From: Cyprinodon diabolis
Lineage: Eukaryota > Chordata > Actinopteri > Cyprinodontiformes > Cyprinodontidae
Direction of reading: 5' to 3'
Length of the DNA: 64,000 nt
Assembly (NCBI GenBank): GCA_030533445.1
Contig: CM060081.1
Span: 18,103,111-18,167,110 of the forward strand
Below, piece after piece: positions 22,992 through 35,800 of the stretch; positions within the stretch are counted from its first letter, which is position 1, and the number at the start of each line of letters is the position of its first letter. Below the pieces are notes generated by a model that was not told the origin of the DNA, ran no database searches, and saw only the letters and a list, made by a program, of their open reading frames with translations. A program made the position numbers and the translations under genes.

Positions 22992-25079
22992 CCAGGCTTG
23001 CAGGCAGAGGAAGAAACTGTTTAACTCTGAAAAAATGCCAACTTATAAGCTAATAATAAAGGTAAGAAAAAACTATTTATACCTTCTTTAAGAGGTTTTG
23101 ATACTAACATGCACTCAATATCTGAGTGTATGTTATATTTAAATGGTCAGGAGGGAGCTATTCATAGAAATGGATTCCAAATAATGATAATGAGAATAAC
23201 ATCCAAACAGGAAGTATGATATGAGATTTTTGTTTTTATTTACACTCAGATTGTGCAGTCCTTCAAGAATATCTTGTCCTGTTCAGCTGGGTGTGTTTAT
23301 TCCCTGAAACATTAAAATAGAATGTAAAAGAAAAGGCTGCTAGTCTTATCTAAAAATGACTGAAAAAATTCAAATCCATTGTATGAGAATCTAGGGACCT
23401 TTGTTGCCTTGCGAGATGAAAGTGTCAGGGGAGAACCCGGCCTTGTTTAATGACCCCAAAGCACTACACTTACTGACAAGAATTGAAGCTACAGCATGCC
23501 CTGTTGCAGACAAACAGGGGACACTGCTATACATCGGTACCACAGACCACCAACAGCAAGCCAGGCAGTAGAACTGCCTTGCCCAAGGAAACAATGATAG
23601 AGTTGGACGACATGGCTTCCATACAATATGAATGCATCAACATCGGTCTGATCAGGCACAAGTTAGTTATGTTAACAGCAAAGGTAAGGGTCCAATCCCA
23701 ATACATCCCCCAGCCCTACATTTTAGCTGTGACTGTAAATTATGAGCATGCCCGTGAGGGTAGTGGTGTCCAAATTCTTCTTTGCACATAGCAGTAGTGG
23801 ACAGAACGAGGGGTAGGGGGTTTCTAGCCTTAAAAAATAGAAATTTCAGATGTTAACTTGCTGGGGAAAGGCCAGAAAAGATTTCACAGAAACAAGGACA
23901 TGGATTTTGTGGACATGGATTTGTTTTCTTTATTTACATTTGAAAGCCAAACAAAGCTGTTGACGTCAGCTTTTCTAGGTTCATCTGATTCAACAATTCA
24001 TGCTGACCTTTTCCCTCCACTCTTAGATTAGTGATTTACCAGTGTCCTCAAAGAGTTTTAAGAACAAGCTATTAATTCCTGAAATGTATCATCACAGTCT
24101 GTCCTTTTAGATATTTCACATCAACTGAGATAATACTGAGAGCATCGACTTTGACTGATACCATGCAGTTATTATGAATGTGTAATTTGTCTTGCCTGTC
24201 AGTTAAAAACACTTTTCACAGTTTCTTCCTACTTTTTGTCTGGCTAAACACTAATGAACTGGCAGAAATAATTCCCTCTGCATGTAAAACTGTCTGTTTA
24301 ACTAGGTTTAAAATGTAATTCTTGGGTGAAAGTTGTGTGAAGCCATGAAAGGGATGCATGGTACTGAGATAAAGTTTTTAAAGTTTTAATGAAGTCATAA
24401 AAGCCCTGAAAGATGACAATCTGATTATGTAAATATGATCATCTAAACATGCATGCTTACACCCTAAATAATTATTGTAACATCTACTAAAAATACATTG
24501 TTTTACTATTTAAGGTACATGCATTTAGAACACACCTATAGCTGAGGATGAAAATGTCTTGTAACTTTTAATCAGTAAATCATTACTTATTATCCCAGAA
24601 CATTATATTTAACACAACACAAAAGCCACATTGCATGAGACATTCTTCAAAATTGGAAAGACATCAGAGAATGGTGTGTCAATACGGTGTTACCTAACTT
24701 TATTTGTAACAAACAGGGCTGGAAAGGAATCCAAGTTTACCTTTGTCTAAAGGTCCAATGAGAAGGATGGTAAATCTTATTTGGATAGATATTTGTGTAG
24801 AAAAAAATCTGAGGAATTTATACAAATCTTAATCAGGAGTTAAAATAATTGTGGAGACTGTTTTACTGGCACTACAAAGTAATAGGGTTCCTAAACATTT
24901 TCCCCCTTGAAATAATTTGAAGTTGATGTTAAGGCCAAAGTCAAATCTAAGTATGGAATCTCAACAGCTTAAAAAGCCTGTAAAGGAAAGAAAAAATTTT
25001 TTTTTTTTTACATGCGTAACCAGTTACACACGTAAGCCTATATCTTGCAGTATTGTGAAACAACAAGGTCATGTTTTGT
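22992..25079. other. Intergenic between NAAA copies, no gene seen
   Basis: Upstream flank and probable promoter of NAAA copy 1, then AT-rich sequence. A 102-codon open frame near 23483-23791 has no recognisable content. No TATA box or other promoter motif stands out. Confidence 0.45.
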
Positions 25080-27495
25080 TTCTTTAGTCAGGGTCTACAG
25101 TAGGCCTATCACATCCCAAGATTACCAGACCCAGCCGAATCACAACTCACTGCGCAACGTTAATTGATCATATATTTTCTAATGAAATGGATAATAATAC
25201 AGTAAGTGGATTTTTAGTAAATGATATCAGTGATCACCTTCCAGTCTTTACAATCTATAATGATGATTAAATTAAAAATAAGCAGGGCAAGATAACACTG
25301 CACAGAAGGGTGAGGTCTGAAGAAACTATGGATGCATTCAAAAATGAGTTACTAAGACAAGATTGGGAGTTCTTGTATCAAGAAAATGATACTGATAAAG
25401 CATACAATTAATTTTTAAGAACATTTAAAATATATGATAAAAATTGTCCAATTAAACAATACTACAGAAAAAAAAAGTATATGAATGATCAATGGATGTC
25501 AAAGGTACTGAAGAATGCTTGCAAAAAGAAAAATACACTATATAGAGAATTTATAAAACATAGAACTAAGGAAGCAGAAGATAAATACAAGATGTATAGA
25601 AATAAGTTAACTAATATTATGAGGAACTGTAAGAAAGATTATTACAAGAAGTTACTGAATGAGAATAAGCACAATATAAAAGGTATATGGGATATTTTAA
25701 ATAGTATAATTAGAAATAAAACTAGAAATATTAATTTTAACCATATTTTATAGAAATTTTATAGAAAATGAAAAAAATATAAATAACATTGATGATGTGG
25801 TTAACAAGTTTAATTAGTTTTTTGTAAAAATTGAAGATCCAGTGACATTCAATGAAGATAATCTAATAGATAGAAATCCAAGCACAATGTTCCTTAAACC
25901 TGTGGATGAGAAGGAAATCATAGATATTGTTAGCAAGTGTAAAAGCAAGACATCTACTGATTATGATGAAATAGATATGAAAATAGTAAAAAAAGGTTAT
26001 TCCTGGGATTTCCAAACCATTAACGTATACTTTTAATTTATCATTACAAACCGGTAAATTTCCCAATAATATGAAAATAGCTAAAGTTATTCCTGTGTAC
26101 AAAACTGGGGACAAGCCTCATTTCACAAATTACAGACCGGTTTCTCTTCTCCCACAGTTTTCAAAAATTCTGGAAAAAGTTGTCAATTACAGGTTAGACA
26201 ATTTCATAGAAAGACATAATTTACTCTCAGATAATCAATATGGATTCAGAAGAAATCGATCAACATCACAAGCATTAATTGAACTAATAGAAGAAACAAC
26301 AAATTCCACAGATAGCAAGAAATATTCTGTTGGGGTTTTTATTGATCTAAAAAAAGCATTTGATACTATAAATCATGATATATTAATTAACAAATTAGAG
26401 CAATGTGGGATCAGGGGACTGGCACTAGAGTGGGTAAGAAGTTATTTAAAAAACAGGAAGCAATTTGTGAAGATGGGAGCTCATCAGTCAAGATGTTTGG
26501 ACATTGTGTGTGGTGTACCACAGGGGTCGGTCTTGGGTCCTAAATTATTCATCATGTACATTAATGACATATGTAAGATATCAAATTTATTTTATTTGCG
26601 GATGACACAAATATAATAGGATCAGGTGAGAATTTACAGCAACTTTTGGACACTTTCACCTCAGAATTCATTAATATTAAATACTGGCTAAATAAAAATA
26701 AACTGTCACTAAATTTGAGTAAAACGAAATATATGATATTTGGTAACAAAAAAATAAATCATCATGCACGGGTACAGATAGGAGGGGTTGATATAGAGAA
26801 AGTATATGAAACTAAATTTCTCGGGGTGATAATAAATGACAAGATTTGCTGGAAGTCTCATATTAAATACATCAGCACTAAAATATCTAAAAGCATCTCT
26901 GTAATAGCCAAAGATAATTTTTATATTACAAATCACTCCATGCTCTGTTCTGTTCTTTGGTCTTACCTCATTTAATTTACTGTATAGAGGTATGGGGAAG
27001 CACATATAAAAGTTCACTAGAGCCACTGTTAATATTGCAAAAAAGAGCCATCAGAATAATACATAAAGTTGGATATTGAGAACACACCAACACACTATTT
27101 ATAATGTCTAAAATCATGAAGCTTTATGATATGATAGAATTCCTAACAGCACAATTTCTATTTAAAGCTAGAAATAAGCTATTACCAAGTCACTTGACAA
27201 ATTTGTTTTATGAGAGAGAGGGGGGTATGATTTAAGGGAGATAGCAAATTTTAAGATTCAAAGATACAGAACTGCAAGGAAAAGATTTTGTATAACAAAT
27301 AGTGGAGTGAGGCTATGGAACAGATTGAACATGGATTTAAAGCAATGTCCAAACATCAACCAGTTTAAAAACAAATATAAACAAATTATTTTTACAAGAT
27401 ACATGGAGGAGGGGGAATAGAACTTGCTCTGCCACTATGAAATAAAATCGATAAGAAGTCAAGAGAGATGAAAAAATAATAATAATAAAACATAA

Positions 27496-27583
<88 letters not shown>

Positions 27584-28045
27584 TGAGAGATAAGGGTTTT
27601 TGGTATATGCGTATGTATGGATATATGTGTACGTATATGTAGATAGAGATATGTGTATACTGTCTATAGTTATGTGGGTGTGTACGTATATGCATGTATG
27701 TGTTATGTGAGATACGGGTGTATGTGTAAGTATGTATGTGTGTATATATATGTATAGGTATCTATGAGTATGTGTATGTATATATATATGTATGTATGTG
27801 TGTGTGTATATATATATATATAGATATGTATGTATGCTTAAACATAGGTAGATGTTAATATAGAACAGGGGTAAGATTTAATAAGTTTTATTACTTCTTC
27901 TTACTCCTTTTCGAACATGATGGTATGTACATATGTTTTTTTCTTTTTCTTCTTTTTTGTTTTGTTTTGTTATGACTTTATTAATTTACTTGTATTTGCT
28001 TTTTATTAAGTGTTCGAAATGAATGATCAATAAATAAATAAAATA
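25080..28045 (+). mobile_element. Non-LTR retrotransposon (LINE), 5'-truncated and frame-broken
   Basis: In order: the C-terminal end of an APE-type endonuclease (TRPSRITTHCATLIDHIFSN, then SDHLPVF; about 25110-25250); a lysine-rich linker (25481-25753); reverse transcriptase (26071-26616) with YRPVSLLP, FIDLKKAFDTINHD and GVPQGSVLG; then, after a one-frame break, FADDTNIIG and the thumb region (to about 26975); and a C-terminal part to about 27415. The 3' UTR holds a large TA/TG microsatellite. The element ends with TGTTCGAAATGAATGATC and an AATAAATAAATAAA tail. The 5' truncation, in-frame stops (e.g. near 25410) and frameshifts show it is dead. The clade (L2/Rex1/Jockey-like) is not resolved. 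Confidence 0.85.
27500..27835. repeat. Microsatellite: (TA)n then TATG/TGTA-rich tract
   Basis: A pure (TA)n run at 27500-27580 followed by about 250 bp of irregular TATG/TGTA repeats. It lies between the coding end and the conserved 3' tail of the LINE, so it expanded inside the element. Confidence 0.9.
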
Positions 28046-29329
28046 TCACTACCCGGTCTGTCCTGGCACCATGATCCTACCATCACCTCATTTGTAAATG
28101 TGCAACCAGAAATGAATCCAGATTTAGCCATTTAACAATAAATAAGTAAGCATTTCTATTCTTAGTAATAAAAGTGTACACCTAGTAAAATGGATAATGA
28201 CTTTACTGACAGAATTAATGCGTTTACACTCTTTCTGTTATTTCACTTGTCTGATGTCCTTCACCAGACATGGTCAGAGCAGTTCAGCAAAATATAGACA
28301 TGGGGTTTTATCTGCTTTTTATTCTCATTCTTTAGATTATATGTTATTTATAGGAGTGCTATTAAATACAACAACAAAACCCTAAAATACAATATATTAT
28401 TGGCTATGATAAAATTAAACTGTAAAAGAAAAATGCCCTGAAGGAAGTACGGTATTAATCTGGCCTCTGGGACAGATCAGAAAGTATCAAGGTCAAATAT
28501 GGTGCGGTAATGGAGCCAAAATTAAGACTATTGTACCATACCTGCAGGACTGAGTGGAAAGTAATTTTTTTCTACCTATTATATATAACCTATTTTAGTA
28601 GTTGGTGTTAGTTATACGGTCCCCAGTAATGAAACAGATAAGTGCTGCTTGTGATGCACTTTAACCCACATTCCTCATATCACTGGGAATCAGTCAGACT
28701 TTGGCTTTTTATTTTAATTTGTGACTTTGTCGCCTTCTGCTTTCCGTTTTCCACTTTCTTTCCCTCTTCTCATGCTCTGTTCTTGAAGTATTTTCTTGTA
28801 TTCACATTAACTTTTGAGTTTTATTCTACAGGTAGTATTGTCTATAAACTTAAGCTCCTTTTTATTTACACATTCGTCTTTCCATAAAGTCTTTGCCTCT
28901 TATCTTAGTTTTTTTTTTTTTTGCATTATTCCATTGCGTTTTTGCTTATTTCTGATGTTTGTTTTTTTTTTTTTTTTTTTTATTAACTTTTATTTTGATA
29001 GGATGAGGAACTGTAACTCTTACGATTTATTATAGGAGGCGGTAATACACAGCGGCATTTTTTAATGTTGGGAATGTGGCAGCGTGGTTCAAGGCTATCT
29101 CAGTGAGATTATGAGATTTAATTTTTTTTATTTTCAAATTAGTGTCTAAATATTAAATATATTAAAGTACATGTTAAACACTGGAGTTAAGATTTGTGTT
29201 TGTAATTTGCCATTTAAAAGCATGAAAAACAAACATAAAATCTAAAGCAAAAGAAAGTGCTATACTTTATTTTGGAAGTGCTATATTTCCTTTTTACGAT
29301 ATCTTAATAAAACGTGATGATGTGTTATA
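28046..29329. other. Intergenic, T-rich, no gene seen
   Basis: Contains long T runs near 28910 and 28963-28981 and chance frames of low complexity. No exon seen. Confidence 0.5.
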
Positions 29330-29680
29330 TAAGCCTTGCCTGAGTCTAACACACTGGGAGCAGGTCTGATTTAATGGTAGCAATGTGGACCCAACTTCTG
29401 CTCCTATTGTGAAGTAAACAAATGGCCCCTAATAAAGGGCCCTTGACTCCATAGCTCTGGAGCGCCCCCTACAGGGCATCATGACAGACATGGTTGAATG
29501 TCATCTACAGGTCCACAAAACATGATGGACCCTCAAATACCCTGTAGCAGGTATAGAGCTGGTCCAGGACAAAACTGCACTGCTCCTCTAGAAGCTGAGG
29601 TACAACAAACAGCTTGAGTCTCCTCTCCAGCAGCTTGGCATAGACTTCATCAATCTTTCCTCCTTTCTGTTCCTCCCTCC
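29330..29680 (-). pseudogene. Reverse transcriptase fragment of a second LINE type
   Basis: On the minus strand the degraded translation runs VYAKLLERRLKLFVVP, LLEEQCSF, LDQLYTCYRVFEG, then ALxGALQ, YGVKGPLLGAIC and RSRSWVHIAT. This is the order of a reverse transcriptase domain (palm blocks before and after the first catalytic Asp) from a LINE family different from the 25-28 kb element. Stops and deletions throughout. Confidence 0.7.
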
Positions 29681-30107
29681 ACTTTTCATCTCTCCTGCAG
29701 TCTTATTGATCCTGCCCCATCTCGCATTTTCTGCCATTTTTATTAAAATGCACAGTAACGTGTAGTTGGATTGATTTATTTAAAATTTATACAATTTATA
29801 TTTAAGACTATGACCATGTAAACATGCTAAAAATATTTTAACATCAAATGTAAATAATATTATTGATGCTGGGGTGAAAATCATAATCACTTCCTTTTGA
29901 TTAGGATAAAACCACATACTAGCCTTATGGATATGGTGAAGGATGCTCAGTGCTCGATATAAGAAACAAAGATACTGAGATAGGAGAAATGATCTATGAT
30001 CAGAGAACCCTAAAATCAGCAGCTGCGATAGTAGCAACATTTTGGGGCTCTCTGTTTGTACAAACAACAACACAATCCTTCAGTCAGCTGTCAGATGATC
30101 CGATCAT

Positions 30108-30270
30108 TCCAGAGGTGGGAAGAGCACCAAAAACGTTTTCTGAAGTAAGAGCAGCACTACCTTAACATCATATCACTCAAGTAAAAGTAGTAATTAAATA
30201 AATAACTTATAGTAAAAAAACATAATTGGTAAAATGCCACACAAGTACCAAGTACATCTGATTTAATGTT
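30108..30270. repeat. Dispersed hAT-like repeat end
   Basis: Starts CCAGAGGTGGGAAGAGCACC and continues with CACTCAAGTAAAAGTAGTAA. It resembles the left end of a common teleost repeat whose right end type is at 16640-16793. Non-coding fragment. Confidence 0.45.
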
Positions 30271-30624
30271 TAAAATTTTGCAAGAAAAATCTAAAGAAAA
30301 TTTTAGACAGAGTTATATAAAAAATAACATAGTGCAACAAAAACAAACACAAATAAATATACATTAAATATATGATATATAAAAATAAAGTTGCACAACA
30401 TAGATATGATTAAATCAAATAAACAATAACTACAAATAATTTTAAAAATGGAAAAAAGTCACATAAAACCAGATAAATAATGAAATTACATTTAATGTTA
30501 AATTCAATAAGATATTGAAATAGTATGTAAATGTATGTTATATGCAATTTTTGAAGCTTAACCTACCTTTACTCACAAATACAATTTTTTTGCTGCTTGG
30601 GGGCCTAAGCAGTAATGGTCACAC

Positions 30625-30740
30625 TCAGTGGTGGACAAAGTACTCAACTATAGTACTTGAGTAAAAGTATTGATATAATGAGTATTGATTACACCGTCAA
30701 AAATCTACTCAAGTTCAAGTACTGCAGTACTCATTTTTGA
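30625..30740. repeat. Dispersed repeat fragment (AAGTACT-rich)
   Basis: GTGGTGGACAAAGTACTCAAC, TAGTACTTGAGTAAAAGTATTG and CTCAAGTTCAAGTACTGCAG form alternating AGTACTT motifs in both orientations, a pattern common in fish repeat families. Not assigned to a superfamily. Confidence 0.4.
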
Positions 30741-31164
30741 AAAAATCAAAATTAATGTATTAATATCAGTGCATTGCTGTAAAATTGTTGGAGTTTACAG
30801 AACTAACTTTCAGAAACCACCTGACGTATCGATGTTGAGAACCACGTCTATAAATGCTACACCACCTGTTTGAGAACTTCAGCATAAAATGTCAATAAAA
30901 AATAAGGAAACTACTTGATCTTTTTTTTTTTGTTTGTTTGTTTAAAATCACACACAATACAAAACAGGAGAGTCTTGATTCTCCTCACATTTTCACTATG
31001 GAAATGAGGTTTAAGATTGAATCAATTGCCTCAAAGAAACTACAACTAGCTTTGAGGACTCATCCTACTGAACAACTTGGTCACATGGCAACAACTTCTT
31101 AAATTAACCTTAATAAAATGTGTAAAATACCAATAATATCATTGGTGGAATTTCATTAATTTCC

Positions 31165-31225
31165 CTAAAACAGTTTTGTCCAAATTCAGTCCTCAAGGGC
31201 TGCCATCTGGCAGGTTTTCTAAAAA
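31165..31225. repeat. hAT MITE end fragment
   Basis: TCCAAATTCAGTCCTCAAGG followed by GCTGCCATCTGGCAGGTTTTC is related to the terminal repeat of the MITE at 14781-14994. Only one end is found. Confidence 0.45.
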
Positions 31226-32865
31226 GGCAGCAATGGATTACAAAGCTAAGCTGAGCCAAAAGGAAATACTAGCTTCCTAGAAATGCAGTGGAATAGAAAG
31301 TACAATATTTGACTTTGAAATGTCGGGGATTAAAAGGGGGGCAACATATATAACCCAGTTACAGCAGTTCTGTTGGAATGAGGAAGCCGATAGAGGCAAT
31401 TGTTTATCATTCTGGCCTTTAGCAAACAAAACAACCTGCATCTTGTTTATAGTGTATATATATCTGCTTTCATTTTTTATAGCGAATGAATGTTAATCAT
31501 TGATTTGGGATTTTCTCCACTCAGTAGAGTCTGTAGTCTGAAATGTTTCAGATTCAGCTGGTGCAGCTTCTCCATTCCTCTCCTCTCAACCTCAAAGTTC
31601 CAAATGTGCAGAAACCAAAATATGCAAGAATGATTATTGTCTGCTACTAATTTTAACGTCCAAACTGAAGCCACTGGTTGTTCCAACTAAAGTAAAGGTC
31701 AAAGTCTGTGGGCTCAGATATTTTCTGATCCCAGAATGGAGGTTGGACGGTGTTATGTCTGAGCAGGTCCTCCCTATACTATAAGTGGAATAAAACAGAA
31801 AAAAACTATTTGGTTCATTTCCTTTAATGTAAATCAGTGTACAGCAAAGCTAGTTTACTTGTAAGGCACATTTTGGCAAAATGACAATTCAAAGTGCTTT
31901 ATATGATGACGTCGTACATACATTGCAGTGGCATCATCAATTGAAGTCAAGCTGGACTACAGACTGAAAAAAATGTTTGGGTTTTATGTTTTAAAAGAAT
32001 ATTGCACATCTGGTTGCTGCAGTGGAGGCAATGCAAGTTAATTTATCCCATTAATTACCAGGAAAAACGTCCATAAAGTCCAAATACCTCCAGCTCCATC
32101 CATTAAGAGAATAAAACAAATCAATGTTAAAATATAAAAACACATTTGCTAAATATTTGAGTTCAGCTAAATAATTTAAAAATTTGGATCCATGAGCAGC
32201 ATTAAGTAAAACAAGGTTTTAAAATAAAAAAAAAACAATTTATCTCCTTTTCTTTCATGTCCTTGTCCTGGCAACACGGTGGTGGAATGGTCTTCTTGCT
32301 ATCAATAGTAAATAATTTTCAGTATAATTTAAGCTTATATAACATTAAATGGTATGAAATAAAGCTTTATTATCAATTAAAAAAGTAATCGAAATAAATT
32401 CCCCCGCAAATCCTTCATAATTGATATGAACCTGATATCAAAATGCTACTACGATGGGGTCCAGAGGTGCTTTGGTTAAAAAGGCTAAAATAAAAGCAAG
32501 AGGATTTTTTTCCATTTTCAGCTTAATAGATGAGGGAATGATGAAAACAAAGTGTTTTCCTCTTTTCCTGCTTTCAACCAAGTAGAACTCAAACAATTAC
32601 ACATTGTAAGCTGATTGGTTAAGGCAAGAACAGTAATATACTATATCTTCTTTCACTAAAAGTCAGTTTCATCCTAAAAATAAAAGTTAAAATTTATCAG
32701 ATCATGTCATCATGTCATGAAGTTGGAATGATCAGCAGGATAAAGCCTTTTGGTCCTTCCCAGCCAGCTCAGTTGCAGCCCTTCAAAACATCACCACAAA
32801 TGATCGAGTTAGTGAGGGTCTTATTTGGGGACGTTCTAATCAATTTTCTTAAACATGAATCACTT
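31226..32865. other. Downstream flank of NAAA-like copy 2
   Basis: Probable 3' UTR and intergenic sequence; no clear single polyadenylation signal. A degraded retroelement tail (GGCACATTTTGGCAAAATGA, then CAATTCAAAGTGCTTTATATG; about 31855-31905) is present. No gene seen. Confidence 0.4.
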
Positions 32866-35800
32866 TCATACCTTTGGTCTGATATATGTGGTGTAATTCT
32901 CAGGAGATGCTGCACTCATAACTGTAGTATAAACAGTGATTCTAGGAGGATTTTAAGAAAGAAGAAATTAAAAAAGATCAAATGAAGGAAGTACTGCAAC
33001 AGAAAAAAAAATGTATCTAGATTTTGTTTGAAGACTATAGAACAGGACTAAAGCAGAGGTGCATCTGATCTACATGTGCCGGGGTTCCTACGCAAACTTA
33101 GAAAGCATGGAGTTTTGTTTAAGGAGTATTCAGGTCCAGATAAATATGAAGAAGAAGAAAAGGATCTGCATTTCTAGAGTTAAGTCCTAATTTAGTCATT
33201 AACTTTTCAAAAAGGTCTTATTATCCTTTTTGTACAACAGGAAGATAGTGTGTTTGATCACAGAAACAAAACAATCCAAATATTACTTAAAGTTAGCAGA
33301 TAAAGAGGAAAAATAAACAAACATCTTACTCGTTACAGACGGGAGGCAGTGACAAAACCTGCAGGGAAAGACTCAGACCTTTACAATCTGTTTATATTAG
33401 AAATATTCAGACACTCTTAATAAAACCAGTATCAACTAAACCTAAATCCTCCTTACTATTGACTTTACCTTTATTTTAAAGTAAAATTTTTAAATCAGAT
33501 GGCTAAACAATGAGACTGGTGCAGAATAAAAATAATCTATTATGACTTAAAATCCAAATAAAACACATAAAAATGTGTGGTTTTAACCCTCTCCAGGCAG
33601 ATGTTGCAGATTTGCAACAGCTAAATGCCACTGAGCTAATTACTCCACATCCATATTTTAAGAGCTTTCATTACTCAGAAGTACAACAGAAGGACTTAGT
33701 TGTGCATTTGCAGCAAACAGTTTCTCTCCAGCTCACCAGATAGCACTGCTGACTCACTTTCAACATGGCCTTGGTGTCACTGAAACAGATTTTTTAAGCA
33801 CCAGTTTCATGTAAGTATCACTACCAATTTCCTTTATTTTGAAATCAATACTACATAAGATGAATCATGAATGTGTATAGATATGACACATGCCAATTAG
33901 TAGATTTTATCTCCTCTGGGTTTTTCACCTGATGCATCTCGATTTCAATGTTGTGGATTTGCAACGTGTGCCCAAACAGGTACCAATGGATGCTACAAGC
34001 ATTATCTTCTAGTTTGCCTTTATTTTGAGCAACAGTTTAACAGAAACGGCCTTCTCAAGAGGTTTTGAGATGTCGGTGGAGAAAAAGTTTGAACAAAAAG
34101 TTGTCTCTAATTTTGTGAGAGAATTTTTTTTTTTTGAATTTTGTTTTGTTAAGTTTTTGTTTGTGACTTTCAAACAAAAGTTAACGTTCATATCAGATTC
34201 AGTTTTCAGTGTTAATTTACCACTCCAGGCCACTGTTTTAAATCTGAATTCATTGCATATGAAGGTCTCTCTCAAAAAAATTCTGAATTGTATATTACTA
34301 CCCCATATGATCATTTTCTCCAAATATCAGATTCTTCCTGCAACTACAACTTAATTTGAGCCTGAGAGGGTTAAGGTGATGATGTGTGAAAAAGTTTAAT
34401 ATAGGAATTCTTTTTGTAGAGCCAGAGCTGACGTCACCTACCTGATACAACTGACCCATATTGATGTGATCTTGACCGGTAGCATTGAGTGCCTTATTTG
34501 CTGTTTCCCTAAAAGACGGTCAGATGACAGCAGTGTATTCATACTTAGCAAACATTATGGATCATCATCATGTGAGAAGACTGACCTTCGATGGTCTTTT
34601 GCAGGAGTAGGAAGCCAGTGGTCAAAGTTCGTCTCCACTCTGAACCATCTACACAAACCAGGAAGGTGGTGTTACTTGTTTGAATGAGTCATCCATCCGA
34701 CAGCAACCAGCTCCTCCTTACCCTCCAGTTAATGGGTCCAGGGGCCAGATGTCAGCTGGGCCCTTTCTATCTCTGGTGATGACGACCCCCTCCCCTGCTC
34801 TCACCCCACCAACGATGTAATACACCCCAGCGATAAGGGGGGTTTTAGACAAACGCATGACTGCATCCTGAAAGTCCTCTGCTTCCTCCAGGGTCTGCAT
34901 GAGTTACACACCATTAATTACACTTCCTCAAGCCGTAGATGTTGGTTCCCCACCACCATCTGCAGTGGACTCACCTCCCTCACAAGCCAGCTGTCTGGGG
35001 ATCTGTGAAACAGGACTGCGGACAGAAAGTTCTTCCACCAGTTCCACCAGTGCTTAGTTCCTGAGGAACCAGGACACAAACTTTCAGACCGGAAAACAAT
35101 AAGATGCAACATTTGTACAACCATGAAAAATTCTCACCTCGCTCGTCACCAGACACTGTGAACTTCCCGGGACTCATTCCTGTCCACAAGCCAACATAAC
35201 CAGCAAATGATGTTCCAGTGTAGGCCACCTAAAAGCCAGGGTCAACACAGAACCATCACAAAATCCTCTTCCACCAGACAAGTGTTTAAATTACTGCCGC
35301 ATTTCAGCTTGTTAATGACAGTAGAACTGATCTAACGGTACAATCTCTGCAGAAGCTGAAGGGTTTGGATGCTTAAAATAGCCAGAGTACTAAGAACTTA
35401 AACTGTTTGCATAAGAGATATGTGGAACTAGTGATTGATTACTTCAATAGACATGAAAATGCTGACTTTACAAACTGTATCTCTAAGTAAAAAAATCTGC
35501 TTTTAATAAACAGCATGTGATTGCATGGAAGGCAAGATAAATCAGGGTATGGGAAGTTTTTAAAACATAACAGCCATGCAGGTCTTTGCAAGGTTCACCT
35601 CCATTTGGTGTCAATTTTCCAACAGATGTAAGCATCAAAGAGAGAGGCGTGGATCTATGGGCTATTTAAGTAGAAGGGTGAATAGAATCAGATAATTTTG
35701 AGTTCAACTCTCTCCCAGGCAGAAACTGTTACATTTAGTTTGCTATCTGCTATTTTCAGTGAGGTGGTGAGCAAAGAAAATAAAGAATGGAGATGCACGA

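Noticed and set aside
23483..23791. 102-codon plus-strand open frame upstream of NAAA copy 1
   Set aside because: No recognisable domain and no clear promoter or splice signals; length is within chance for this much sequence.
27459..27695. Minus-strand open frame rich in Tyr-Ile
   Set aside because: Pure translation of the (TA)n microsatellite.
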